From NCBI GenBank assembly GCA_003864495.1, contig ML133488.1, forward strand, positions 2,177,193 through 2,241,192: a DNA stretch of 64,000 nucleotides, read 5' to 3'. Positions 49,301-59,984 of this stretch are shown in pieces. Under the pieces are notes generated by a model. The model saw nothing but the letters and a program-made list of their open reading frames with translations. It did no database searches and was not told the origin of the DNA. Origin of the DNA: Nemopilema nomurai (Eukaryota > Cnidaria > Scyphozoa > Rhizostomeae > Rhizostomatidae). Numbering within the stretch: position 1 is the stretch's first letter; each line of letters starts with the position of its first letter. A program made the position numbers and the translations under genes.

Positions 49301-52128
49301 TTTCCCTAAGGAGACAACCAATAAGTCTAAAGGTGCTGTTGGACAACAATAACTTTAACAGGTAATAATAAAAGTGTGATACGGCATTGTTCATGGTCGC
49401 AGGTGTTGCAAAACTTTTGTCCAGGTAGTGAATTAGCAGGACAAAACATTAAAATTAAAGAAAAGAAAGGACATAGGCATTCTATCCACTTGCGTTTCAT
49501 CGAAATGGCTATGAGTAAGGGTAACAAAATAAAACTGCACACTTTTTTGTGGTATGGAAAGTCAGAGATTATTGGCCATAATGTAGAGGAAAAGGATGGA
49601 AAGAAGTTTGTTAACATGATCTGGTGCAAAGTGTGGGCCCAAAATAAGGAAGGGATTCTCAGCCATCCAAATCTGCGTGGAAACACTAAATGCGCTGGCG
49701 TTTATCAATGGAACTCATGTTGTTACTAAATACCAAGTAAGATTTTGTCATTGCTGTAGTTTTTAAATTAGACATGCCGAAAATGAAGCTAGCAGCAGAG
49801 GAGGAACCAGCAAAGAAGAAAAAGAAAAATCAAGAGAATGATAATGAGCTAATCAAGGAATCAGATGATGATGGAAGTAATGATGAGCAAAATTCAATAA
49901 TGGAAGGGTTTAACAATGGAGACATTAGTGAAGATGAAGACTTAGTTCACAGCAATGATAACAGTAGTAGTGATGAAATTTAAACCTTACACATTGCATG
50001 AAGCACAAAGTCAGCACTGTATTAAGACGCCTTCAATGGTAGTTGAGAATTTCTTCAATGGGTTCTTTGGGGGACTTTCTTATTAGATCTCAAAACAACT
50101 TTCAACTTAATTGAATGCTATATCAGAAAAACTCGACAATCCAGCATGGTTTCAAACACAACTGTGCGACCTGGACATTGAATCTTTCACAGTATAAGGT
50201 TCTTTATTATTTTATCCATTTAGCCAGTCAACAGTGACAAAAAGTTTAAAAGTCAGGCAAAAAAGCTTTAGTGCCTTTGTACTTTCATAGCGCATTTCAG
50301 AATCTAAAAAGTGGAAAAGATTTGCCAGGGAAACAAAAAATGTTCGCATTCTCCTATTCGGAAACAAATTTTTGTACTGTCACGGTACCGTTTTTGAAGA
50401 AGACAGTGTGAACAGGGTCTGAAATAGCCAGATATGTAATAGTGTGAATCACACACATGAAAGAAATAGCGCATGTGGTTTACCTTATGATGAAGAAAAC
50501 TTCTGAAAATGTATATTACATTAATGTGTATAAAATTTTATGGCTTTAGCTTGTTGACTGTAAACTATCAAGTGAACTTTGCATATTGAATACATTCCAT
50601 CTAAAATTACCAAAAGCTGAAAAAAATAGCCAGTAACAAATCAAAAACACTAGAGGGTGATAAGAAGAGGTATGATTGGATATAATTGACCAATAACCAT
50701 AAATTCAGACCTTGCAATTATTAGATAGAAAAGTCATTATATATATGAATAAATGCTTGAACCTGTCATGACATGTTTGAAAACAGGTGTGAAGTATCTT
50801 ATGTAATGTAGAACTTACTTGTCTTCTACAGCGTTTTAGTGGAATTCCAGTCTTCTCGCTAACATCATCCATGTCCTTTCTTAACTTTGCACTCATTTTA
50901 CGACCAAGTATCTCTCTTATGACATCTTTATCAAAACTATAATACCTTTAGAGAAAAAGGGAATTTAATTGATGGTTACCATGTCATACATCTAAAGGAG
51001 TACACGCTTTTATGATGAGTTGATTTCACCCAAAATATTCCATGTGTTCCAATACCTCTAATAGGAAAAAACCAATAGCAAATAAAATAAATCACAATAA
51101 ATAGGTCCAAAGGTTAAACATAAAAGCAATCATGGACAAAAGTTTTCAATAATGAAAATGTCTGGTATGATGTGAATATATATATCAAGATTACTTGCTT
51201 TTGAATTAGTTCTTGCTGAGCAGCTGGTGATAGGGCACATAGCATCTGTGTCCTAAAGGTTAATGGTGATTGCAGAAACTTTTCAAGAAGTTGAAACAGC
51301 TGAAACTGCTCTCTAGTATCACTGAGAAGGATGGCATTTGGAAAACCAAGAGTTGGTTCCATACATTTTCTTTGTCTTGTTGCTTCCTCCTCTAAAATTT
51401 GAAAATAAAATAACTGCCATTCAGTATCAGTAATGCATTACAAAAATAGGTTTGAGAAAAGTTTAATAGGTTTCCAGGACATGCTTTTCTGGAAAACAGG
51501 TTGTTTCTCTGTTAATCTAACTTGCTTTGGCCCGCTCTTATGGAAATTTTCTGGATTCAATTCTTTATCAAGGATTAAACTTGTTTCATTACCATAGATA
51601 TATGAAAAATTTTCTATTCCTTCGTGCATACTCTTTTTAAATGCAAAAAACTTTATTTTCCTCTTTTCGCAAGTGCGCCTAGGCCAATAAAAAGAGGCCG
51701 ACATCGGGTGCGCATGGCCGAAGCCCAGCATGGCAGGGCGCCATGTTCTTCGATACGCCTCCTTGGGGATGTATTTCAAAATCTATTTGCATCCGAAGTA
51801 TACCCAGCGATTAATACCTCGATTGATAAACCTTGATGGAAACAGCCTTCAAACAACGCAAATAAAAAGCATCAGTAATTACTTTGAACAATTGCGCATC
51901 GGCCGATCGGGGACCGATGTTATGGGAATGGAACTGGCGCCATGGCCCGTTAGTCATGGTGGATTAAAATATTGCAACTGAACAACTTTTTCAAAATAAA
52001 ACTATAAATATCGCTGATTTAGGTAACTTATTAAAACTATCAATACCGTTCAGTCCTTCCAGCCACAAGGAATAAACGTGAAAGTCCAAATCGACAGGGT
52101 CGCTGAAACAGACTGAGAACTCGTCCAT
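40355..52128 (-). CDS. FIBP: FIBP, acidic FGF intracellular-binding protein, ten exons located
   Basis: Binds internalised FGF1 in vertebrates and is needed for its mitogenic action. Exons joined in consistent phase: 52047-52128 (MDEFSVCFSDPVDLDFHVYS, LWLEG), 51199-51391 (LFQLLEKFLQSPLTFRTQML), 50819-50945 (YYSFDKDVIREILGRK, DDVSEKTGIPLKRCRRQ), 45167-45267 (FDNVKNVLKAYED), 44547-44603 (VYASLIFIFVNRFDTGRK), 42836-42938 (CFDDDFDRNFFQEVRDLKNL), 42183-42252, 41431-41517 (MPSSREVREFFNHSVEK), 41018-41109 (WSKHEFELFLDTL) and 40355-40442, ending CRYLKPMKECLLQMYHV and a stop. All parts align in order with vertebrate FIBP as I know it. One exon of roughly 100 nt between 44546 and 42939 was not found. 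Intron 2 has a GC donor. Intron 3 hosts a hAT element. The gene is head to head with EXO1. Confidence 0.88.
40863..41000. repeat. 25-bp minisatellite, about five copies, in the last FIBP intron
   Basis: Unit GACTCATTTCTGACCGGTAT plus ATAAG, with starts at 40889, 40914, 40939, 40964 and 40989. The array ends about 18 bp from the donor of exon 41018-41109. Confidence 0.92.
43137..43410. repeat. Degenerate CGTAAC-type repeat in FIBP intron
   Basis: Irregular copies of CACGTAACAACAGT, CGCGTAACATC and CACGAAACATC over about 270 bp. Many CpG sites remain, with variants CG or CA at the same place. It lies in the part of FIBP where one exon could not be located. Confidence 0.8.
45371..48842 (+). mobile_element. 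hAT DNA transposon, apparently complete, inside FIBP intron 3
   Basis: The left end starts CACAGGCCTTCCTGGGAA (45371) and the right end, read on the minus strand, starts CTGGGGCCTTCCTGGGAA (48842); GGCCTTCCTGGGAA is identical in both. The flanks are GTGCACAC (45363-45370) and GTGAACAA (48843-48850), a 6/8 match fitting a decayed 8-bp hAT target duplication. Subterminal parts repeat TCGCAC and related motifs several times at both ends, as expected for transposase binding sites. It encloses an intact transposase and lies antisense to FIBP. Confidence 0.72.
46079..48564 (+). CDS. hAT transposase with BED/TTF-type finger, two exons, intact
   Basis: Exon 1, 46079-46327, and exon 2, 46504-48564, are joined at CAG/GTAAAT and TTTATAG/GTT in phase 0, giving about 769 residues. 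The N-terminal finger is split by the intron: WCKLC (residues about 44-48) and RHLTGEAH just after the junction. The catalytic core shows ILSDGSQARKTNDEKEL (first Asp), SATADGANVN (second Asp) and the hAT hallmark IHCANHRLEL. The C-terminus has the hAT dimerisation domain SSVERAFNILTTILSDRRLS with the catalytic Glu, then an acidic Ser-rich tail. It resembles the ZNF862-like hAT group. No stop or shift is present, so it is either a young element or under selection. Confidence 0.88.
49509..49740 (+). pseudogene. Decayed first exon of a related hAT transposase
   Basis: FLWYGKSEIIGHNVEEKDGK, then MIWCKVWAQ and ILSHPNLRG align with FLKWGKDYIIGYTVETLDNK, IWCKLCAKY and IIRHPSCKG of the intact element. 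The second finger Cys is replaced by Trp. A frame shift follows; in the other frame ALAFINGTHVVTKYQ matches the exon end, and the splice donor GTAAGA is kept at the same place. It is thus a DNA-level copy that still has the intron boundary, not a processed copy. Confidence 0.7.
49774..49983 (+). pseudogene. Acidic low-complexity frame, possibly the hAT copy's tail
   Basis: Encodes EEEPAKKKKKNQENDNELI followed by runs of Asp, Ser and Asn (SDDDGSNDE, SEDEDLVHSNDNSSSDE). It directly follows the decayed transposase exon, and the intact transposase also ends in an acidic Ser tail, so it may be a deletion-joined second exon. An acceptor-like TTTAAATTAG precedes its ATG. Similarity is compositional only. 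Confidence 0.3.
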
Positions 52129-52631
52129 CTTGAGCTTGGATGCAACTGGCAAGCCTCTTTATAAATACGAGGCTTCCCAAATTATTGGCGGCAAAATAAT
52201 TGATTCCCGGGAAGACGGGAGTGCACATGGGGAATTTTTACACTGCAGCGGGAAACAAAACTGGAATAAAAAGGTCCTTTGGTAGTGAAATAACAACAGG
52301 TATGTGCTTAGACTAAGTTATGACTGCTGTTTAGAACGCGATTGTTTGTCCGTGTTCTTGTGTTGATTTTGGGTCACGATTTAGGCCTATGGGGCCAAAA
52401 CAATTTTTATGGTACCTGCCATTATCGTTCATGGCCGAAGTTCTACTTTTTTGTGTAAAGTACCCCAGGTATGTTTCGATGTTCATGTGCCAATTTTTCT
52501 AAGCGCTTATTTTCTAAGGTTTATTTGTTTTTTTAATGCTGATAGAGTACAGCTAGAGTTGACATTGTTGTTGTTTTTTTAATTATGGCAACCGCTCGGT
52601 GTTGTTTTGATTTGATTTCAGCTGGCCTAAG
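52129..52631. promoter_or_regulatory. Shared upstream region of FIBP and EXO1
   Basis: The FIBP start codon (52128, minus) and the EXO1 start codon (52632, plus) are 503 bp apart and point away from each other. EXO1 has an acceptor (GATTTCAG) 10 bp before its ATG, so a non-coding first exon should lie here; donor-like CAACAG/GTATGT at 52300 and CCCCAG/GTATGT near 52471 are candidates. That leaves under 200 bp for core promoters serving both directions. No TATA box is evident. Confidence 0.55.
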
Positions 52632-55600
52632 ATGGGTATTCAAGGACTTTTGCCGCTTCTAAAAGACATTGAACAAAAAACATCTGTGAGTGAATTCCAT
52701 GGCAAGACTGTCGGTATTGATGGCTATTGCTGGCTTCATAAAGGCGTTTATGCATGTGCCAAAGAGATTGTTGAAGGGAGAAGGACCAAAGTGTGAGTCA
52801 AAATGCAATTTTAGCAGTTTTCTACTTCATATCGCTCTTGTAAATTCAAATCTCCCCATACTACTCCCTCCTCAAATGATTGCATGAGGGGATAACAACT
52901 CCTTGCGCCCATACAACTCCCTCCAAAAAATTAGTCACTTTGATGTGGGGAAGAAGTTATTTAAAAAAAAGAAGACATTAACTTTCTTTCCAAAGACTGA
53001 ACTATTTTTATTAGGGACTGTTGGTTACAAAATTGTACTTTCTGCCAAATCCTTACAGATTAATCTTTATCTTTTTCAATTTTTAGGTATATAAATTATG
53101 TCATCAGAAGATTGAATATGCTGAAGAATTACAACATTACACCTGTTATGGTTTTTGATGGTGGCTATTTACCTGCCAAAGCTTCTAAAGAAAGAGAAAG
53201 AAGACAGTAAGTTGTGTTACCAATGTTTTCTGATTTCTACAGATGGTGCTGTTAGTCAGTAGTTTGTAGTAAGGTCTGAATGATTTGGATTAAAAGAATG
53301 CTTCTTTCAAATAGCCTATTATCATACTTTATTTTGAAATGTCTTGGTTTTAAACATTCATTGAATTCTGTTACCAGATAAATTCTTTTAGTTTTTTTCA
53401 GCCCTGAGCTTATCGTGCTAAATTGCTTCTAAGATCTTAAATGCAAGTTGTCCTTTTTTCAGCTTACGCCATGAAAACTTGAAGAAAGCTAAGGCATTTT
53501 TAAGAGCAGGGAATGTCTCTCAAGCAAATGATTTCTTTCAGCGATGTGTTGAAATAACTCCAATGATGGCAACTGAAGTGATCCAGGTTGGAGAACCTCT
53601 CTTTGTTTTGTACATGTTATCAATTGTCAAGTTTGTGACCAGAAAGTTGCAAATAATGGAACTCTCTAATGGTGGATTTCTTAAGTGAGTTACAAATGGA
53701 ATAGGAGTTTTGAAGAATTCTTTTGCATCAATTATGTAAAGCTCATAATTTGAGATGTAACTTAAAGAACTGCAGGCGATCTTTTACAGTCATTGTTTTT
53801 TTAAAAGGCTTGCAGAGAGAAGAGTGTTCTTTGCATTGTGGCACCTTATGAAGCAGATGCTCAGCTGGCCTACTTGGAAATGCAAGGAATCACACAGTTC
53901 ACTATCACAGAAGACTCTGACCTTCTGATTTATGGTTGTACCAAGGTCAGAATCTACTATTTCATTAATGCGGAAAAGATTGTTGCTGATACATGTTTCA
54001 TCTAGCACTTTACAGCTTGATTTACACTTGTTAGTTTTCTGCTCAGCTGTTTTAGGTTGCTTTTCTCATAAAGGGGAATTTCACACTCAAATCTGCATGA
54101 TTTATGCCTTCAAAAACAAGCAACTTTTTCATCTGCAAAACAAACTTATGCATGTGGCCCTGTATTGCATTGGCTTTCACATAACCTTCAATACATTGGT
54201 GCTTCATTTGATTTTCATTGAATAGTTTGCTATGTGTATTGAAAGATTTTGTGTTTCCGAGTATAAAGTCCTTGTATATATACACAGCTTTTGCATCTAT
54301 AGTAACTGCCAAGAGAAAATTTCTTTTGTACATCTACCTGATTAGATTCTTTTTGTCTAGGTTTTGTTTAAAATGAATGGCGATGGCGATGGTATCTTTA
54401 TTGACCTTGCTCATCTGAACAATGTGAAAAAGGTTGCACTAGAATCATTTACTATGGAGAAGTTTCGCCACATGTGCATCCTTTCAGGATGTGATTACCT
54501 TGCCTCTGTCAAGGGCCTTGGACTTTATAAAGCCCACAAGTTTCTCCTAAAAAGTACTAATGTATACAAGGTAAGTAACTTCTGATTCTCAGTCTGTGCT
54601 TAGTTAGGATTAGCAAAACCAGGGCAAATGATGTAAATTACAATGATAGAGATTATGTTGCCTGTCATTGGAGGAAGAGAGTTACAGTAGGCCATAAAAG
54701 TATCACTTGCCTAATATACGGTTTGATTTTACCTAGATGAAATGCTTAAGGTTACGGTAAACGTTTTCAACACAAAAATTGGTTTTTCCTTCCTAAAGGC
54801 CAAACTGTTCAAGGTATCTGGGTAAACTATATATAATTCGATGCACAAGATTATGGCGTATCTAGTCATATCAAAATTATTGGCAAATAATGTTAAATGT
54901 TATTTTCCATGCGAATTTATTGCTCAAAAAGTGTACCACTTTCAAAAGCTATTTTGTACCCTTGCGTTTGAGATAACAAAATTTGACTTCTACCAGCAAG
55001 AAGTGCAGATCCTAAGCTACCAAAGTGTGTCTCAGATTTTTTAAACTCCTCGTCTTGGAACTATACCCTGTCAAAAATTGGCAAACAATTTTTCCACCCT
55101 CCCGCCGCTGTATTTGGGTATAAAAGACGGACCAGAGCAAATGAAAATATTTTGAGACACCCTTTGTTTGCCCAACATCTGCCCTGGCCGTGTGCAAATT
55201 TTCGAGCCATTCGATTAGTTCCTTGGGTACAAAATAGCTTTTTCGTACCTGTATGTAGAGGAATTAGTCCGGAGAAAACGGGATTTTACTGATCGCACTT
55301 GCAAGATACACATCGGGATCATATTACCAACAATGTAATCCGGGTCAAGTAGTTTAGGCTTTAAGATCAATTTGCGTCTTTAAATAAGCACAACAACTCT
55401 TGGATGTGCCATACTCTTACACAAACCACAGGAAACAGAACAAGGATAATCGGCTTAACTGGTCGAGGGATTTGAAAACCGCTGCTAGAAACTTTGATCA
55501 GGAAATTATGGAAACCTTCGTTTATACGGGATTTTCTCCATTTTCAAAACTTCTTCTAGCTTCAAACATGGTATTATTATGTACCTTATTAATTCGGCTA

Positions 55601-58600
55601 TCAGAATGTGAAGTAATCGAAAAATGGATGTTTTCGTCCAGAAAACGTTTATCGTAACCTTAAGCGAAAATCCAAGCAAATAGCTTTCATACATGTTTTC
55701 CACATCAAGAAAATCAATCCAAGTTTCCAAGAAATAATGCTCGCTTTGATTTTATATTATTAATTCTTTGTCATTTTTGGCTTTACCAGAATTTATGGAA
55801 TTCTACAATTTGTTATATTTTTAACAGGAAATGTTAATAAACTTTTGAAATTATCTAGCTTTGAAATTAGTTATCATTTCTATTTTAGGCAATACAGCTA
55901 ATCAAGCAAGGAAAATTCAATGTCCCTGATGATTATATTGAAAATTTTCGTAAGGCAGATGCAGTCTTTAAGTATCAGTCTGTTTTTGACCCAAGAAGCA
56001 AGCAGATTGTACGATTAAATGAGGTTTCTGAAACTGATGATGTCACAGAAGAATTGTTGGATTATGCAGGGCCGTATCTTTTCTTTATCAACTTTATTTA
56101 CTGCAAATGCTTTCATATACAATGATTAGACATCCATTTTCTCAAAAGTTTTTTGTCAATTCATATTCGCCATTCTTTATCAAATTGCCAGTAAGCCTTA
56201 TAACAGTTACTAATAGTTACTAAGCCTTAATTGTTTATAATAGTTACCTTAATCCAGTACTTTGTTTTGATGAAAATTTCCCATTGCATTCTCTATACTT
56301 TGATACCACCATTCTTCTACTTATCCCGCCAAAAATTCACTTTCTACCACTACCCACAAGACACACATGGCACTTCAGAATACCCTCTCTAATAATCTTC
56401 AAACGCCATAAACACACTTGTTAGACTTAATTCCTATTAGCAAAATGGACAAGGAAAAGGCAGTAAAGATTGCTCTTGGTAATCTCGATCCAATATCTGG
56501 CGAAACTCTTGCAGACTTTGATGACTTTGTTGTAAGTTTGTTTGGCGCAAAATATCTCACACCTAATCAGCCGCTCCTTTGGTCAGTTTTTGTTAGTGCA
56601 CTGAAATGGTGAAGGCGCCAAATGAAGTGGACATTCCATTGATCGTGTTCGCATCTATTTATTCTCTTTAAATACTATGAATGCTTTCAAATTGCCAGGA
56701 AAACTAACAATAATTGTTCGTGTCATCTTTTTTTTGTGTTAAATCTTTTTATCTTCCTTTGGGCATTGCATTTAATAATTTGTTTGCCTTTCACTCCCCT
56801 ACAAAGCCTATATAAAAATTTTCACACTTTCGATGTTCGACATAATTTTCAAAGTATGTATTTGTTTATTTAGAAGACAAATCCATCAAAAGAAGTAATA
56901 AAGAAAATACCAACATTTATGGCAGAGCCAAGAAAGCAGAAAGATCTGAATTTGCATTATTCTCTTGATGGGAACAATTCTGATAAAAGTAGTGATGATA
57001 ACGAGTTTGGAAAAGAGTATGCTGTTGATGGGGAAAGCGACACTGACGAGGAGAAGAAGGCATTTTCAGCAAAGTTACGGCACTTTTTGCCAAAAGAAAA
57101 TGGTTAGTCGTGAAGTTTTTTAATTTTGCTGTCGTGCGATATTTTAGAGGCTGAAAATCTTGCGGCTGTGTTTTTTACTGATGGCACAAATATAGCTTTA
57201 AGGGTTTGTGCAATTGTAGCAAAAAAAATTCGATAAAAAGATTCTTGAAGTTTTACAACTAGACATTTAATAAGTAACTTGTTCTTAATGATATTTTCTT
57301 TATTTTATTCTTGCATTTGTTCATTTGATAAATTTAGACCTCATGCTAGACGACACATCACCACCTGACAAAAGCCTCAAGAAAATCAGCTCCTTTGAAC
57401 AACAGAGCTCAAAAGTTTCTCTTGGAATTCTTTACGATGATAGAAGCAGGAAAATCCCAGCTGCATCAAAATATGGACATCACAGTGTGTTTGTCAAACG
57501 AAAGCAGCATAAGTTTAGAAATCCTTTTCGTGTTTTGGAGGGCGGCGAAAAAGATGATGCTGGCACCAAGAGTAGCAAGTGAGTGACGTAATTCGTTGTT
57601 GGTAGAGTGTTAGACCTGCATCAAATCAGCTAGCATCCAAGAAGGAATCTTCTCGAGTACAAGGATAGATGTAATTTGTTTGAAGTACTAATTATTTACT
57701 AATTATTATTAGTAGTAAAACCATTAACATTCGTCGTGCTGACCTTTTTCAAGGTGCATTGTTTTTCAACTTGCTTGGGTATCAGTACTCTTGGGAAAAG
57801 TTGTCTTTGCCATTCACGTTCCCTGGAGCAAATATGTACGATGTACGATGCTTTTCCAATGCTTGAATTTTAGTACTGGGCTTATCTTTCGATATTTTCA
57901 CTCAACGCAAAGAAGTCAAGTGTTTGAAATTGAAGTCCTAAATGAAGACTTGTTTCAACAGATATTTTAGCTCGCAAAGTGACCAAGAAGAAAACGAAGT
58001 TACTCGTAAAATCGAGCACAGCTCGTCAGAAAAAGCAAGCGAAGAAGACGTCATACTGAGAAACTGTGACAGCAGTGAAGTTCCACCAGATTCAAAGCGA
58101 GTCAAATACAGCTGGTAGATTATCTCGATTCTCAATCAAAGACATCTCTGAAAACTGAGGCCTTTAGGCTGTCAGACGGTGAACTTCCTCTTAATCCATC
58201 TGTAAAAGAAGAACCCACTAAATCGAACGTTATCACCATAAACAATAGAAAATCTTCAAGGAGTGGAAGTTCTTTCCCTCGACTTCCCACATTGCCGTTC
58301 GATTTTGATATCACGAGCAAAGAATCTGGCGAAACAGATAAACAAAGCAATGTCCAGCCGTCATTATCAAAGTTTTTGTACACAAAAAGTACAGAGCATG
58401 GCGTATGCAAAAGAAAGTCGCTTTTCAAAACACTGAACAATTTTGAGGAGGATAGCTTGACTGACCCGAACAGATCAAGCCAAGAGTCAACTCAATCTTC
58501 AGAGGAGGCACCATCGAGTGGAAGGACGTGCGCTGGGGAAGAAACGTTGCACCTATCACAGTTGTGCGTGGAAGACAAAGAGGACATAGAGAATGATTGC

Positions 58601-59907
58601 ACTTTAGTTGATGCGGAAAAGGCAAATGAGATGTCAAATAAGGTGAGTTATATCTGGAATAATCAAGATCTATAATGATGTGGATGTTGTAATAGTGAAA
58701 GGAGTAAAGTACCTCGTGTCGTGCATTCTGATTTTTTGTTAATTTTTGCATGTTGTCATTCTGGTTCATTAGAGTTTTGCTGCAAAATTATGAGACTCAT
58801 AAATCCGCATGAAATCTCAACACCAATATTTCTGCATCTAGCTGACAGATGGAATCAGAAGCTCCGCAGATAATTCTGTGTCCAGCGCCCAGGGGGTTGG
58901 AGGTTATGCCCAGGTTATGGAGCTAGAGGCTGTTGAACCTCCAATCAGTTAGGCGACAATTTGACATAAACCAATAGGATAAGAAGGACAAGAGTATATA
59001 AGATTACTCCTTCGTACTTTTTCGTTAAGCTTGGCTAAGCGAAGTTTTCCCCGGCGAGACATGCTTTGTACGTCATCCGTTGACAACAGTTTTCGCTTGA
59101 CTCCTTCGTTTTGCCCATGCAAGCTACAAATCATTGTCGCACTCTGCACTGCTTCCACATATTCAGTTGTAGCAACTATGCAAGCATAGTTTAAGTCTTA
59201 TAATTAACTGATACAAACTGAAGTCCACGAGCAAGCAGACTCTGTCTGCCAAGTGTGCCCTTTGCAATAAGCTGAGCACTTCTGGACGTGCAAAGTTTGA
59301 GCGTGCTCTCGAAGATGATCCTAAGTTGTCAATTGACATCAATTCTGTGTCTAGTTATTATGATTAATCACGCCGTGAAGAGAATTCCCCTCTAACATTG
59401 ACTTGATTCATTTGTGCCTTTTTTCAGCGGCCGTTAATACAACTGCAGACCAGAAGTGTTTCAGGTATCTGTACTCCATTTAAAAAAAGCCTATTATTTC
59501 GTATCAGGTAGAATTTGTGATATCTTTGAGATCGACTCTTCATTTGGTAAACCTATGATAGATTTTGGAAAACCCTTTATGGTCACGTGACTTTGAAGTG
59601 GGATCATCCGAAAGCCATTATAGTGTATCCTATTTAGCAGGAATATTCATTTCCCGAACTTTTTCCATGTTATTCCTGCTTCGTTGGCACTTTTCCTTGT
59701 TTGCATCTTTTCAACAGGATAATATCTTTTTCAGAGCCGGTATTGAAATCAACGAACCGCTCGCTATTCGCTAGATGCAAGACTGTCGGTTTGTCAAGAA
59801 GATCGAAGTCTTCGCTTGATCAAATCAAGAAGGAAAATTCTGGTTTGAAACAGTCCAAGATATCTTTTGAACAATTTGCATTCCCAAAAAAGAAAAGTTT
59901 ATTGTGA
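52632..59907 (+). CDS. EXO1: Exonuclease 1 (EXO1), twelve coding exons
   Basis: A 5'-3' exonuclease and flap endonuclease of the Rad2/FEN1 family acting in mismatch repair and end resection in the nucleus. Exons: 52632-52792, 53087-53206, 53463-53586, 53808-53945, 54361-54570, 55889-56073, 56441-56531, 56874-57102, 57338-57578, 57962-58642, 59428-59464 and 59735-59907 (TGA). N-terminal [10 protein letters not shown], then [12 protein letters not shown] (D30), VMVFDGG (D78), [12 protein letters not shown] (E150, D152), TITEDSDLL (D171, D173) and CILSGCDYL (D226): all metal-binding acids are present. [12 protein letters not shown] ends the nuclease region. The Ser-rich C-terminal part ends with GLSRRSKSS and [15 protein letters not shown], resembling the vertebrate C-terminus. 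Exon 10 contains a frame break near 58116. Length about 778 residues if the break is a 53-nt intron. Confidence 0.94.
54744..55665. mobile_element. TTAA-flanked inverted-repeat element in EXO1 intron 5
   Basis: The 25 bases at 54744-54768 and the reverse complement of 55641-55665 agree at 24 positions (core GGTTACGGTAAACG versus GGTTACGATAAACG). Each end has TTAA at the outer edge (54746-54749 and 55660-55663), the target duplication of Kolobok and piggyBac elements. About 910 bp lie between, with no credible transposase. It is therefore a non-autonomous element of one of those superfamilies. Confidence 0.75.
58078..58169 (+). other. EXO1: Frame break or 53-nt micro-intron inside EXO1 exon 10
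   Basis: The incoming frame ends ...RVKYSW then TAG at 58118. The outgoing frame is open from about 58078 onward, so the two overlap for about 40 bases. Reading GTAGAT at about 58117 as a donor and TTTAG at about 58169 as an acceptor removes 53 nt and joins the frames as TGG-CTG. The alternative is a one- or two-base indel, either in the allele or in the assembly. Confidence 0.65.
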
Positions 59908-59978
59908 GTAGGTTTTCCCTCTTATCACTAAGTTTACTTTCGATTTAAGATTTCAAGTTAGTTAAATTTCTCACTTTT

Positions 59979-59984
59979 AATAAA
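59979..59984 (+). promoter_or_regulatory. EXO1: Candidate EXO1 polyadenylation signal
   Basis: AATAAA 72 nt after the EXO1 stop codon, the usual distance for a short 3' UTR. Confidence 0.6.

Noticed and set aside
50200..50700. Possible further FIBP exon just left of exon 3
   Set aside because: No match to the expected FDNxK segment was seen; it was found beyond the hAT element at 45167-45267.
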